A stretch of DNA of 64,000 bases from Streptosporangium roseum DSM 43021 (GTDB taxonomy: Bacteria > Actinomycetota > Actinomycetes > Streptosporangiales > Streptosporangiaceae). Shown here piece after piece: positions 45,335 to 54,655 of this stretch; position 1 is the first letter of the stretch, and each line of letters opens with the position of its first letter. The stretch is from contig NC_013595.1 in assembly GCF_000024865.1 (NCBI RefSeq), positions 3,224,001 through 3,288,000 on the forward strand, written 5' to 3'. A program made the position numbers and the translations under genes. Under the pieces are notes generated by a model. The model made no database searches. It was not told the origin of the DNA and saw only the letters and a list, made by a program, of their open reading frames with translations.

Positions 45335-46408
45335 GTGAGCGGTCTCGAGAGCGTCCTCGTCGTCGGCACGGGCCTGATCGGCACCTCGGTCGCCCTGGCC
45401 CTGCGGGAGCAGGGCGTCACCGTCTACCTGGCCGACCGCGACGCGGGAGCCGTACGGCTGGCGCGGGAACTGGGCGCGGGCACCGAGTGGAATGCCGGGC
45501 GGACCGTGGACCTCGCGGTCATCGCGGTCCCCCCGCAGGGGGTCGCCGCGCAGCTCGCCGACCTCCAGCGGGCCGGGGCCGCCCGGTTCTACACCGACGT
45601 GGCCAGCGTCAAGGCGCTGCCGCTCCGGCAGGCCGCGGACCTCGGCTGTGATCTGAACACCTACGTCGCCGGGCACCCGCTGGCGGGCCGGGAGCGCTCG
45701 GGGCCCGCCGCGGCCCGGGCCGACCTGTTCCTGGGCCGCCCGTGGGCGCTGTGCCCGACGGAGGAGACCTCGCCCGACGCGGTGGAGGTCCTGCTCGGGC
45801 TGATCAAGCTCTGCGGCGGCGAGGCCGTCCGGGTCGAGGCCGCCGAGCACGACAGGGCCGTCGCGATCGTCTCGCACGCCCCGCACGTGACCGCCTCCGC
45901 GGTGGCCGCCCGGCTCGCCGACGCGCCGGCGACCGCGCTCGGCCTGGCCGGGCAGGGTGTCCGCGACGTCACGCGCATCGCGGCGGGCGACCCGGGCCTG
46001 TGGACCGGGATCCTGTCGGGCAACGCGCTGCCGGTGGCCGACGTGCTGGAGGCGGTGGCCGCGGACCTGGCGGCCGCGGCCGCCTCGCTGCGGGCCTCCG
46101 CGGATCCGGAGGCCATGGGCCAGGTCACCGAACTGCTGCACCGCGGCGTCGCGGGCACGGGCCGGATCCCCGGCAAGCACGGAGGCCCGGCGCGCACCTA
46201 TGCGACCGTCCAGGTCATCATCGGCGACCGTCCGGGCGAGCTGGCCAAGCTGTTCCTGGTGGCCGAGGCGGCGGGCGTCAACATCGAGGACGTCCGGCTG
46301 GAGCACGCCCCCGGGCTGCCGCTGGGCGCCGCCGACCTGTCCGTGCAGCCGGAGGCGGTGGCGGTGCTGTCCGAGGCCCTGCGCGCGCACGGCTGGCACC
46401 TGCCGTAG
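45335..46408 (+). CDS. tyrA: Prephenate dehydrogenase with ACT domain
   Basis: NAD(P)-dependent oxidative decarboxylation of prephenate to 4-hydroxyphenylpyruvate for tyrosine. The Rossmann motif VVGTGLIGTSVALALRE opens the protein, the catalytic region includes AGHPLAGRERSGP and IVSHAPHVTA, and a C-terminal ACT domain (about 285-357: ATVQVIIGDRPGELAKLF) suggests feedback control by tyrosine. 357 residues. The GTG at 45335 follows GGGGAG by 5 bases; a longer reading frame is unlikely. A long hairpin follows the stop. Confidence 0.95.
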   Translation: MSGLESVLVVGTGLIGTSVALALREQGVTVYLADRDAGAVRLARELGAGTEWNAGRTVDLAVIAVPPQGVAAQLADLQRAGAARFYTDVASVKALPLRQAADLGCDLNTYVAGHPLAGRERSGPAAARADLFLGRPWALCPTEETSPDAVEVLLGLIKLCGGEAVRVEAAEHDRAVAIVSHAPHVTASAVAARLADAPATALGLAGQGVRDVTRIAAGDPGLWTGILSGNALPVADVLEAVAADLAAAAASLRASADPEAMGQVTELLHRGVAGTGRIPGKHGGPARTYATVQVIIGDRPGELAKLFLVAEAAGVNIEDVRLEHAPGLPLGAADLSVQPEAVAVLSEALRAHGWHLP

Positions 46409-46412
46409 CGGG

Positions 46413-46446
46413 TCCGTTCCGTGGCCCGCCGCGGCGGGCCACGGAA
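46413..46446 (+). terminator. Hairpin terminator after tyrA
   Basis: Sixteen-base perfect arms (CGTTCCGTGGCCCGCC and its complement) with only GC between them lie 5 bases after the tyrA stop. Confidence 0.8.
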
Positions 46447-46532
46447 CGCCCGGGGCGATCGATGCGTGCTTCCGCCTCCGCTCCCGGTAGCCTCGTACGG
46501 ACAACTGAAGCGGGCTGTAAGGGAGAGGCGTC

Positions 46533-47189
46533 GTGACCGGACTGGTCGTCGCCATGGACGGTCCTTCGGGGTCGGGCAAGTCGAGCGCGTCGCGCGGTGT
46601 CGCGCGGGCGCTGGGGCTGCGTTATCTCGACACCGGAGCGATGTACCGGGCGATCACCTGGTGGATGCTGGAGCGAGGGGTCGACCTCACCGATCCGGCG
46701 GCGATCGCGGCCAGGGCCCTGGACCCGGTCCTCTCGATGGGCACCGATCCGGATGCCCCGTCGGTGGCCGTGGACGGCGCCGACGCCGCCCTGGCCATCC
46801 GGACCTCCGAGGTCACCGCCGCCGTCTCCGCGGTCAGCTCCGTGCCCGAGGTGCGGCGCCGGCTGGTGGCCGAGCAGCGGGAGGTCATCGGCCTGGGCGG
46901 CATCGTCGTCGAGGGCCGCGACATCGGCACGGTGGTGACGCCCGACGCTCCGGTCAAGGTCTACCTGACCGCGAGCGCGGACGCCCGTGCGCTCCGCCGT
47001 ACGGCAGAGCTCACCGGGACCACGGTGGAGGCGCAGAAGGCCGCGATGGCCCGGCGCGACACCTTGGACTCGACGCGGAAGACAGATCCGCTCGCAATGG
47101 CGGCCGACGCCGTCGAACTGGACACCACGGCGCTGAACCTGGAAGAGGTCATCGCCGAGGTGCTACGCATGATTAAGGAAAAGGCGTGA
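46533..47189 (+). CDS. cmk: Cytidylate kinase
   Basis: Phosphorylates CMP and dCMP with ATP. The P-loop DGPSGSGKS is at residues 9-17, followed by LRYLDTGAMYRAITWWML, IVVEGRDIGTVV and the lid RRTAELTG. 218 residues is the normal length of bacterial Cmk. The GTG has GGGAG about 7 bases upstream. Its stop overlaps the der start, the usual actinobacterial arrangement that links nucleotide supply with ribosome assembly. Confidence 0.96.
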   Translation: MTGLVVAMDGPSGSGKSSASRGVARALGLRYLDTGAMYRAITWWMLERGVDLTDPAAIAARALDPVLSMGTDPDAPSVAVDGADAALAIRTSEVTAAVSAVSSVPEVRRRLVAEQREVIGLGGIVVEGRDIGTVVTPDAPVKVYLTASADARALRRTAELTGTTVEAQKAAMARRDTLDSTRKTDPLAMAADAVELDTTALNLEEVIAEVLRMIKEKA

Positions 47190-48604
47190 CCGGGGAAGAA
47201 GACAGCGGCTGGATCGAGGCTGAGCTGGCCGATCTGGGTACCGAAGACAGCTCTGAGGAAGCGGGCCAGGACTCCGGCCCGCAGCCGGTCGTGGCCGTGG
47301 TGGGCCGCCCCAACGTGGGCAAGTCCACGCTGGTCAACCGGATCATCGGCCGCCGCGAGGCGGTCGTGGAGGACGTGCCGGGCGTGACCCGTGACCGGGT
47401 CACCTACGACGCCACCTGGCGTGGCCGCCGGTTCACGGTGGTCGACACCGGTGGCTGGGATCCCGACGCGACCGGCATGGCACTGAAGATCGCCGAGCAG
47501 GCGCAGGTCGCGGCCGAGCTGGCCGACGTGATCCTGTTCGTGGTGGACGCCGTGGTGGGAGTGACCGACGCCGACGAGATCGTCGGCCACGTGCTGCGCG
47601 GTTCCGGCAAGCCGGTCATCCTGGCCGCCAACAAGGTCGACAACCAGCAGATGGAGCTGGAGGCCGCCGGTCTCTGGGCTCTCGGCCTGGGGGAGCCGCA
47701 GCCGGTCTCGGCCCTGCACGGCCGTTCCAGCGGCGACCTGCTGGACGTGATCCTGGACAAGCTGCCGGAGACGCCGCAGCAGCGTTTCGGCGTCGAGCGC
47801 GGCCCGCGCCGGGTGGCCCTGGTGGGCAAGCCCAACGTGGGCAAGTCCTCGCTGCTGAACAAGCTGGCGGGCGAGGAGCGCGTGCTGGTCGACCCGATGG
47901 CGGGGACCACCCGTGACCCGGTCGACGAGCTGATCCAGCTCGGTGGCAAGACCTGGCGCTTCGTGGACACCGCCGGCATCCGCCGGCGCGACCGCGAGCT
48001 GAAGGGCGCCGACTTCTACGCGAGCATGCGCACCCGGGGCGCCCTGGAGCGCTCGGAGATCGCGGTCGTGCTCATCGACGCCAGCGACGTGCTGACCGAG
48101 CAGGACCTGCGGATCATCTCCCTGGTGATCGAGTCGGGCCGTGCCATGGTCGTGGCGTTCAACAAGTGGGACCTCCTCGACGAGGACCGCCGCTACTACC
48201 TGGAGAAGGAGATCGACCGCCAGCTCGTCCGCGTGCCGTGGGCGCTGCGCGTCAACATCTCCGCCAAGACCGGCTGGCACGTGGAGAGGCTCGTCCCGGC
48301 CATCGAGAAGGCGCTGGACTCCTGGTCCACCCGGGTCCCCACGGCCCGTCTCAACGCCTTCCTCACCGACCTGGTCGCGGCCACCCCGCCCCCGGTCCGT
48401 GGCGGCAAGCAGCCCAAGATCCTCTTCGCCACCCAGGCGTCGACGGAGCCGCCCAAGTTCGTGCTGTTCACCTCGGGCTTCCTTGAGGAGACCTATCGCC
48501 GCTTCATCGAGCGCCGGATCCGCGAGGAGTTCGGCTTCGCGGGCTCTCCGCTGGAGGTCACGATGAAGATCCGTGACAAGCGGGGTGCTCAGAAGAAGAA
48601 GTGA
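47186..48604 (+). CDS. der: Ribosome biogenesis GTPase Der (EngA)
   Basis: Double GTPase needed for 50S subunit maturation. After an acidic 30-residue N-terminus, G-domain 1 shows GRPNVGKST, DTGGW and NKVD, and G-domain 2 GKPNVGKSS, DTAGI and NKWD. The C-terminal KH-like domain ends with GFAGSPLEVTMKIRDKRGAQKKK. 472 residues. The GTG overlaps the cmk stop. A hairpin 10 bases after the stop closes the unit. Confidence 0.96.
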   Translation: MTGEEDSGWIEAELADLGTEDSSEEAGQDSGPQPVVAVVGRPNVGKSTLVNRIIGRREAVVEDVPGVTRDRVTYDATWRGRRFTVVDTGGWDPDATGMALKIAEQAQVAAELADVILFVVDAVVGVTDADEIVGHVLRGSGKPVILAANKVDNQQMELEAAGLWALGLGEPQPVSALHGRSSGDLLDVILDKLPETPQQRFGVERGPRRVALVGKPNVGKSSLLNKLAGEERVLVDPMAGTTRDPVDELIQLGGKTWRFVDTAGIRRRDRELKGADFYASMRTRGALERSEIAVVLIDASDVLTEQDLRIISLVIESGRAMVVAFNKWDLLDEDRRYYLEKEIDRQLVRVPWALRVNISAKTGWHVERLVPAIEKALDSWSTRVPTARLNAFLTDLVAATPPPVRGGKQPKILFATQASTEPPKFVLFTSGFLEETYRRFIERRIREEFGFAGSPLEVTMKIRDKRGAQKKK

Positions 48605-48614
48605 CCATCTGATC

Positions 48615-48642
48615 GGACGGCCCGGCCCGCGCCGGGCCGTCC
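48615..48642 (+). terminator. Hairpin terminator after der
   Basis: Twelve-base arms (GGACGGCCCGGC and its complement) around CCGC. It closes the cmk-der unit. The following 255 bases up to the DUF5999 gene hold no gene; they are AT-richer near 48760-48810. Confidence 0.75.
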
Positions 48643-48897
48643 TCGTCTCCGGACCCCCGCGCCGGGCGGTCGAGCGGCGTGCTCCGCCGCATCCGGCCGG
48701 GCGACCCCCACGTTCCGCGGCGGGTCATCCGGGGCGCCTGTCTACGTCCTACCGGCTTAGGCTTTACGTGCCCGTGTATCACAGAATAGGTACCTATACG
48801 GGTATTTATCCCGTTCTGTCTCCAGCTTTTCGGAGGAGATGCTGGTCACGTCGGCAAGCACCCCGGCGCGAACAGCAAAGGATCGAAGGTACGAGCC

Positions 48898-49092
48898 ATG
48901 TGTCAGCACCAACCCCTGTGTCCTCCCGCGAGTGCTCCGGATCGCGAGGCCGCGTCACTCGTGGCCTTCCACCCCGAGCAGGGATGGGGGTTGCTCTGCA
49001 ACGGCGTGGTGGTCTTCGAGGACACCGGTGAGCTCCTGCCCGACGGAAGCAGCGTCTCCGCCCGCCGCGACCTCTGCGAGCACGTGGCATGA
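48898..49092 (+). CDS. DUF5999 family small protein
   Basis: A 64-residue protein rich in Cys and His at the N-terminus (MCQHQPLCPPASAPDREAAS) with the conserved middle VAFHPEQGWGLLCNGVVVFEDTGELLPDG. This matches the small actinomycete DUF5999 family, of unknown function; the N-terminal C-x-H pattern hints at metal binding, which is inference. Its TGA overlaps the ATG of the HATPase gene (ATGA), so the two are coupled. Confidence 0.85.
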   Translation: MCQHQPLCPPASAPDREAASLVAFHPEQGWGLLCNGVVVFEDTGELLPDGSSVSARRDLCEHVA

Positions 49093-49652
49093 AATCGTTC
49101 TCCACGCCCGCCGACCGGCGAGCGGGCACGCAGGCCCTCCCGCCGGCGCCGGCCGAGGTCCTTTCCGTGAACCGTTACGCGCGCTTCCGGCACCGGCTCA
49201 GGACCACCGTTCTCCAGCTCGGTGAACGTGTGGCCCGCCCGCCGGAGGAGCCCCCTGCCCCGGAGGCCTCCTGGTCGCTCCCGCCCGAGCCGTTCTCCGT
49301 GCCCAGGGCGCGGCGGCTGGTCCGCGCCCGGCTGACCGAGTGGGGGCTGGAGGAGCAGAGCGAGGTCGCCGAACTGCTCGTCAGCGAGCTGGTCACCAAC
49401 GCGCTGGACCACGCGAGGGGGGCGATCCGGCTCACCCTCTGCTGCCAGGACGGCCTGCTGCGCTGCGAGGTCGAGGACGCCCATCCCGTGGCGCCTCGCA
49501 TGCGCCGTGCCGGCGAGGACGACGAGAACGGGCGCGGGCTGTACATGCTCGACCTGCTGTCCTGCTGCTGGGGCAGCGACCGCACGCCGGCGGGCAAAGT
49601 GGTCTGGTTCGAGCTGCCCGTCGACGCCCTCTCCGAGGACTGCGTCGCCTGA
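49089..49652 (+). CDS. ATP-binding protein, RsbW/SpoIIAB-like (HATPase)
   Basis: GHKL-type ATPase domain protein of 187 residues. The N-terminal 70 residues are non-conserved and basic; the ATPase follows, with the N-box ELLVSELVTNALDHARG, G1-like EVEDAHPVAP and GRGLYMLDLLSCCWG. Proteins of this size are usually anti-sigma factor kinases or regulatory orphans in actinomycetes. No sigma factor or anti-anti-sigma gene is adjacent. Coupling to the DUF5999 gene is a recurrent arrangement. Confidence 0.85.
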   Translation: MKSFSTPADRRAGTQALPPAPAEVLSVNRYARFRHRLRTTVLQLGERVARPPEEPPAPEASWSLPPEPFSVPRARRLVRARLTEWGLEEQSEVAELLVSELVTNALDHARGAIRLTLCCQDGLLRCEVEDAHPVAPRMRRAGEDDENGRGLYMLDLLSCCWGSDRTPAGKVVWFELPVDALSEDCVA

Positions 49653-49683
49653 TCCGGCCCCTCCCCCTCCCCCTCCCCGGGAG

Positions 49684-49730
49684 GGACACCGGAGCCGATG
49701 AGGTCACCACACGGATCGGCCCCGGTGTCC
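49684..49730. terminator. Hairpin between convergent HATPase and LuxR-ATPase genes
   Basis: GGACACCGG-GCCGAT and its complement form 16-base arms with one mismatch around 15 bases. It can serve both strands. Confidence 0.65.
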
Positions 49731-49764
49731 CTTCGCCCGTCACCGTGTCACCCCGTGGCCGCTG

Positions 49765-52143
49765 TCAGCCGGAACCGTGCTCACCGTCCACGCTCCGGTT
49801 CCACTCGCCTATCCAGACGGCGACCTGAGCGCGTGAGGTGAAGCCGAGCTTGCTCAGAATGTGCTCGACGTGTCCCTCGGCGGTGCGCTGGGCGATCACC
49901 AGCGCGGCCGCGATCTCCTTGTTGCTCATCCCCTGGGCGACGAGCTGGGCGATCTCCATCTCCCTGCGGGTCAACGGCGCCTGCCGCCCCTCCTCCGCCT
50001 GGGACCCGTCCCCGGGTGCGCCCTCTTCGAGGGCGTAGGCGAGCGCCTCCTCGTAGGGGAGCCTGGCGCCTCGCCTGACGGCCGCGTTGAAGGCCGGCTC
50101 CCCGAGCGCCCGGCGGGCACGGGACACGCATTCGTCGTGGTAGCCGGCCAGGTGCCCGAATCCGGACAGCGGCGCGCCGATCGCCTGCCAGATGGTCTCC
50201 AGGGCTCCGAGCAGCCGGGCCGCTTTCCGGTACTGCTTCTCCGCGGCGGCGATCCAGGCCAGCACCTCCAGGTTGATCCCGGCGCCCAGCGGGTCGTTGA
50301 GCGAGCAGTTGAACCGCAGGCTCTCCTTCTCGAGTGCAGCCGCGCGCGGGGTGTCGCCCTGACGCCAGATCTCGATGCCGAGGGCCATCATCGCGTACGC
50401 CCTGTGCCAGCCCTCTCCGTGGGCGTCGCACACCGCCAGGCACTCCTCCGCGGCGGAGACGGCGCCCGGCGAGTCGCCCAGGAAGGATCGGGCGAGGGAG
50501 AGCCGGATGAGCGCCAGCGCCTGGCCCACCGGGTCGCCGGTGGAGCGGTGGCGAGTCACCGCCTCCTCGTAGAGCGCGACCGCGGATCCGGCGTCCCTCC
50601 GGCACATGGCGACCATTCCGGAGTAGAGGGCGACGTAGGCGCGGACCGGCTCCTGGCCGAGCCGCTCCCCGAGGGCCCGGGCCTCCTCCAGCATCGCCGT
50701 GGCGGAGGTGACGTCGGTCTGGATGACGGCCAGCCAGCTGTCGGTCCACAGGGCCCGGGCCCGGGTCTCGTCCGGTGCGGTGTGGGCGGTGAGCCCCCGG
50801 TCCAGCCAGCGGCGCCCCTCGTGCAGGTAGCAGTTGGTGATCCAGTGGTAGAGCAGGTCGGCGGCCATGCCCAGGCCCGTCGCGACCCCCTCCGGCCTGG
50901 AGAAGCAGTGCTCCAGGGCCGCGTGGAGGTTGGCGTGCTCGATCTTCAGGGTGGTGAACCAGGCCACCTGGGACGGGCCGAAATGCCGCGCTCGCGCCTC
51001 CGCCGCCAGCTTCCGGTAGTAGTCACGGTGCCGCCGCTGCAACGCGGCCGCCTGCCCTGTCGTGGCGAGCCGCTCCCGGCCGTACTGCCGGACCGTCTCC
51101 AGCAGCCGATACCGGGCCGCCGACGGGGAAGACGGATGGTCATCTCTGATCAGAACGGACTTGTCCACCAGTCCGATCACCAGGTCGACGACCTCCTCAC
51201 GGAGGATGCCGTCGCCGGAGCAGACCTCCTCGGCCGCAGCCAGGTCCAGGCCGTCGGCGAACACCGAGGCGCGCGCCCACAGCAGCCGCTCCTGCTCGGT
51301 GCACAGGGCGTAGCTCCAGTCGATCAGCGCACGGAGGGTCTGCTGGCGGGGCAGCGCCGCCCGTGATCCCGAGGTGAGCAGCTGGAAACGGTCGTCCAAA
51401 CGGGCGAGCAACTGCTCGACGGAGAGGGCCCGCAGCCGCACGGTCGCCAGTTCGATCCCGAGCGGGATGCCGTCCAGCCGCCGGCAGATCCGCTCCACGG
51501 CGTCCCTGTTGGACTCGGTGACGGCGAAACCCGGTAGTACGGCCCCGGCCCGCTCGACGAACAGCTGTATCGCGTCATACTGCGCCAGCGATTCGAGGGA
51601 GGGGCGCGAGACGCCGGAGTCCGGCAGCGGCAACGGCAGCGTCGGGACGGCCAGCGTCTGCTCGCCGGCGATGCCCAGCACCTGCCGGCTGGTGGCGAGG
51701 ATCCGCACCTCGGGCGCGGCGCGCACCAGTGTCTCGGCCAGCACGGCGCAGTCGTGCAGGAGGTGCTCGCAGTTGTCCAGGATCACCAGGGTCTGTTTGT
51801 CCCGCAGGTGTTCGATGAGCACCTGCATGGGGGGACGGGTGGAGTGGTCCCGGATCCTCAGGGCCTCGCTGACCGCCTGGACGAGCAGCTCCGGGCACTC
51901 CAGTGCGGCGAGGTCGACCAGCCACACGCCGTCCCGGAAGGCCCGCAGCACGTCGGCCGCGACCCGCAGGGCCAGCCGGGTCTTGCCGACCCCGCCGGTG
52001 CCGGTGAGGGTCACCACACGGGCTCCGGACAGCAGCCGTTTGACCTCGGCCACCTCGTGCCGACGTCCCACGAAACTGGTCACCTCGGCCGGCAGCCCCT
52101 GTGCCTGCAGCCGCTTCGAGGTGGTTGATGCCACCACATTCAT
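49765..52143 (-). CDS. Large ATP-binding LuxR-family transcriptional regulator
   Basis: A 792-residue regulator. An AP-ATPase/NB-ARC module follows the start (VTSFVGRRHEVAEVKRLL, Walker A LTGTGGVGKTRLAL, Walker B TLVILDNCEHLL, RILATSRQVLGI, GIPLGIELA). A helical TPR-like middle (about 440-700) leads to a LuxR helix-turn-helix at the end (LTRREMEIAQLVAQGMSNKEIAAAL, TAEGHVEHILSKLGFTSR). Similar to the mycobacterial and streptomycete multidomain LuxR regulators but without a cyclase domain. ATG at 52143 has GAGG 5 bases upstream. Ligand and targets are unknown; the roughly 300 bases upstream are non-coding. Confidence 0.88.
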   Translation of the reverse strand: MNVVASTTSKRLQAQGLPAEVTSFVGRRHEVAEVKRLLSGARVVTLTGTGGVGKTRLALRVAADVLRAFRDGVWLVDLAALECPELLVQAVSEALRIRDHSTRPPMQVLIEHLRDKQTLVILDNCEHLLHDCAVLAETLVRAAPEVRILATSRQVLGIAGEQTLAVPTLPLPLPDSGVSRPSLESLAQYDAIQLFVERAGAVLPGFAVTESNRDAVERICRRLDGIPLGIELATVRLRALSVEQLLARLDDRFQLLTSGSRAALPRQQTLRALIDWSYALCTEQERLLWARASVFADGLDLAAAEEVCSGDGILREEVVDLVIGLVDKSVLIRDDHPSSPSAARYRLLETVRQYGRERLATTGQAAALQRRHRDYYRKLAAEARARHFGPSQVAWFTTLKIEHANLHAALEHCFSRPEGVATGLGMAADLLYHWITNCYLHEGRRWLDRGLTAHTAPDETRARALWTDSWLAVIQTDVTSATAMLEEARALGERLGQEPVRAYVALYSGMVAMCRRDAGSAVALYEEAVTRHRSTGDPVGQALALIRLSLARSFLGDSPGAVSAAEECLAVCDAHGEGWHRAYAMMALGIEIWRQGDTPRAAALEKESLRFNCSLNDPLGAGINLEVLAWIAAAEKQYRKAARLLGALETIWQAIGAPLSGFGHLAGYHDECVSRARRALGEPAFNAAVRRGARLPYEEALAYALEEGAPGDGSQAEEGRQAPLTRREMEIAQLVAQGMSNKEIAAALVIAQRTAEGHVEHILSKLGFTSRAQVAVWIGEWNRSVDGEHGSG

Positions 52144-52447
52144 CAGCGCCTCGCGCCGTCCCGGCCAGCGGATCACCATGCGCTGGAACCAAGCCGACAG
52201 AACCCAGGTTATGTCCCAGCCGTTTCCGGTGCACAGGCCGCACCCGGATGAGCGCCGGAGGCTCCGCGGTCCCTCGCCCGCACCGGGGGAGCCACGCAGC
52301 CTTTCGAGGAGTCCCCGCCCTTCACCGCGGACCTCTGCCGGGCGCCCGCGGCCGAGTCGCAGCGGTGCCGCCGATAGAGTGCGTGGCCGGCCATGAGTCG
52401 ACGACATGGAGGGCCCGCGATGTCCACACCCGACCACGTCGTGCTCA

Positions 52448-52498
52448 GGCTGAACGTGATGGGGCCTCCGCGTCTTGGAGGCCCCATCACGTTCAGCC
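52448..52498. terminator. Very long perfect hairpin after the SDR gene
   Basis: Twenty-two-base perfect arms, from GGCTGAACGTGATGGGGC to its complement, surround the loop GCGTCTT. It lies 9 bases past the stop of the minus-strand SDR gene and upstream of the LuxR-ATPase gene. Confidence 0.8.
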
Positions 52499-52506
52499 GC
52501 CGCGGG

Positions 52507-53313
52507 TCACGGTTCCTTGAGGAATCCGGCGTCCACGGAGAATTCGGCACCGGTCGTGCTGGCCGAGCGCGGCGAGACCAGCAGGGCCACCACGTCCGCG
52601 ATCTCCTGCGGTTCGACGAGACGTCCGGTGGTGAGGTTCATCATCTCCGGCACGATCTTGTCCAGGACGGTGTCCCGGTCCGCTCCGGTCCGAGCGGCGA
52701 TGATGTCGGCCGCGCCGCCCTCCTCGGTCCACCAGGCGGTCCGGACCGGACCGGGAGAGACGGTGTTGACGCGAATGCCCTGCGGGCCGTACTCCTCCGA
52801 CAGCGCCTTGGTGAGGTTGGTCAGTCCGGCCTTGGCCGCGTTGTAGTCGACGTTCATCGGGGCCGGTTTCCGCGCGTTGACCGAGGAGATGTTGACGATC
52901 GCGCCGCCGCCCCGCGCAAGCATGAGCGGGATCGCGGCCCGGATCGCGCGGACGGCCGAGAACAGGTTGAACTCGAACATCGCCCGCCAGTCCTCATCGG
53001 TCGCGGACAGGAACCCGAAGCGGGGAAGCTGCGCCCCGGGCGGCGGGCCGCCCGCGTTGTTGACCAGGATGTCCAGCCCGCCGAAGGCCTCGGCGGTGTA
53101 GGCGACCGCTACGCCGGGCCCCTCGGGGTGGGCGAGGTCGACTGGCGCATGGACGAGATTCGGGCCTGCCAGCTCATCGAGTCCGGGACTGGTGCGGCGC
53201 GAGACAGCCACCACTAGGGCCCCCTCCTGCAGCAACGTACGGGTGGTGGCCAGGCCCACCCCCTGGGAGGCGCCGGTGACGAGTGCGATACGGCCGGACA
53301 ACTGCAAATCCAT
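52507..53313 (-). CDS. Short-chain dehydrogenase/reductase
   Basis: NAD(P)-dependent oxidoreductase of 268 residues. The Rossmann motif VTGASQGVGLATT, the NNAGG stretch, catalytic Ser in IVNISSVNA and the YNAAK motif are intact, and the C-terminus ends with FSVDAGFLKEP. The substrate cannot be read. Of the two near ATGs the one at 53313 has GGAGA 6 bases upstream and is preferred. A 22-base-pair hairpin follows. The next genes upstream on the same strand are the aldo/keto reductase remnant and an MBL hydrolase. Confidence 0.9.
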   Translation of the reverse strand: MDLQLSGRIALVTGASQGVGLATTRTLLQEGALVVAVSRRTSPGLDELAGPNLVHAPVDLAHPEGPGVAVAYTAEAFGGLDILVNNAGGPPPGAQLPRFGFLSATDEDWRAMFEFNLFSAVRAIRAAIPLMLARGGGAIVNISSVNARKPAPMNVDYNAAKAGLTNLTKALSEEYGPQGIRVNTVSPGPVRTAWWTEEGGAADIIAARTGADRDTVLDKIVPEMMNLTTGRLVEPQEIADVVALLVSPRSASTTGAEFSVDAGFLKEP

Positions 53314-53569
53314 GATCATTCTCCATCGGATCGAATGTCTAACAGGCCAAAAGTCCCGTTAAGTGAAGCTGGCATATTCCTGTGCTAATGAAACTCTTGA
53401 CCTCTTTGCTGGGTGGGATGGCTGTTACGTGCGACGGTCAGGTGCGGTTTCCGCCGCCCCCACCTCTGGCGACGTCTGCCCGGCTGCGCGTTGTGGCGGG
53501 TCGACGGCCTCGGCCATGATGAGCCGCGGGGCCGAGACCCGGGTGGTCGGGTGCGGCGGTGGGATCGGT

Positions 53570-53647
53570 CCGGCCGGCGAAAGTGCCGGTGCCGAAGCTC
53601 GGCGCGGAGACCTTGAGCCCGGACGCGCCCGGTTGTCTGTATTCCAT
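53570..53647 (-). pseudogene. 5' remnant of an aldo/keto reductase gene
   Basis: From ATG at 53647 the translation MEYRQPGASGLKVSAPSFGTGTF is the start of an aldo/keto reductase (first strand and hairpin), with Pro where Leu is usual in two places. After about 26 residues similarity ends; the following frame is low-complexity Arg/Gly. The other nine-tenths of the enzyme are absent here. It begins 20 bases after the MBL stop, which fits a former operon. The roughly 250 bases between here and the SDR start hold no supported gene. Confidence 0.6.
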
Positions 53648-53666
53648 GAGGTGGCTCTCTCGTGCT

Positions 53667-54605
53667 TCATGGTTGTGGTTGCCAGGTGGCGCCGTCGGCG
53701 TCCTGGTGTACGCGGCCGAACACCATGTCGGCGAAGTGCACACCGAAGCCGAGGGTGTCGGGACGCTGGAGCTCGGCCAGCAGTCGGTGGCGCTGGCGGG
53801 CCGAGAGGGCGGGGTCGTGATCGGTGGCGGCGGACCACGCCGGGTGACGTACCTGGATGGGAGAGTGCAGCGCGTCGCCGAAGGCGATCAGCCGCTGCCC
53901 GCCCGAGGTGACCGTGAAGGCGGTGTGCCCCGCCGTGTGGCCGGGCATCGCCAGCGTGCGCACGCCCGGGAAGATCTCCTCGCCTTCGCGTACAAGCCGC
54001 AGCCGCAATGTGATGGCGGCCAGCATCCCCGCGGTGACGCCGTGCGCGGCGGCCAGGTGGCGGCCGGTCCATTCCTGTTCGGACACCAGGAAGTCGGCGC
54101 CGGTGAAGACCGCGGGGGCGACGCAGGCCCAGCCGAGGTGGTCGGGGTGCAGGTGGGTGAACGCCACCGCCTCGATCTCGCCGGGTGCGCGGCCGATCCT
54201 CTCCAGGTTGTCCAGCAGGGCGCCACCGTGGATGGCGCCGATCAGCGGATGATCGGGATCCTCCGGTACGGCCCGCGGCCCGAATCCCGCGTCGATGAGC
54301 AGGGCGCGCCTGCCGTACTCCACCAGCAGTCCGCCGACGCCCGCCACCAGATGGCCGGTGTCGTTGAGATATTCGGCGTGTTCCGCCCAATCCCCTCCGG
54401 TGGTGGCCGGCAGCCAGCCGCGCGGCCTGAGCTGCGCCACCCCGTCGGGCACATAGGTGATCTTCAGCTCGCCGAGCCGGAGTGACCGGATCCCCGACGG
54501 CCTGCGTAGCCGCCTGTCGCTCATAAGGGCGGCGTCCTGCCGGACGGCGGCTGCCCGCTCGGATGCGGTGGGGCGTGCCGCCGAAATGTCGATCGCTTCT
54601 GTCAC
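53667..54605 (-). CDS. MBL-fold metallohydrolase
   Basis: Zinc-dependent hydrolase of the metallo-beta-lactamase superfamily, 312 residues. The metal motif THLHPDHLGW is complete, with later ligands in MPGHTAGH and ALHSPIQV and GFGVHF. The first 40 residues are non-conserved. Members with this layout include lactonases and other esterases; no specific substrate can be given. GGAG lies 7 bases before the GTG. It diverges from a LysR gene, suggesting control by that regulator. Confidence 0.9.
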   Translation of the reverse strand: MTEAIDISAARPTASERAAAVRQDAALMSDRRLRRPSGIRSLRLGELKITYVPDGVAQLRPRGWLPATTGGDWAEHAEYLNDTGHLVAGVGGLLVEYGRRALLIDAGFGPRAVPEDPDHPLIGAIHGGALLDNLERIGRAPGEIEAVAFTHLHPDHLGWACVAPAVFTGADFLVSEQEWTGRHLAAAHGVTAGMLAAITLRLRLVREGEEIFPGVRTLAMPGHTAGHTAFTVTSGGQRLIAFGDALHSPIQVRHPAWSAATDHDPALSARQRHRLLAELQRPDTLGFGVHFADMVFGRVHQDADGATWQPQP

Positions 54606-54655
54606 GGCGGTACTCCTCGATCTGTGGTCACCACTCCACCATCGGGGAATCGGAC

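Noticed and set aside
49089..49652. HATPase as a sensor histidine kinase
   Set aside because: There is no transmembrane segment, no phosphoacceptor His domain and no response regulator next to it; the size fits anti-sigma-type ATPases.
53363..53911. Plus-strand frame between the SDR and MBL genes
   Set aside because: It overlaps the aldo/keto reductase remnant and the MBL 3' end, has mixed codon bias, and no domain is visible.
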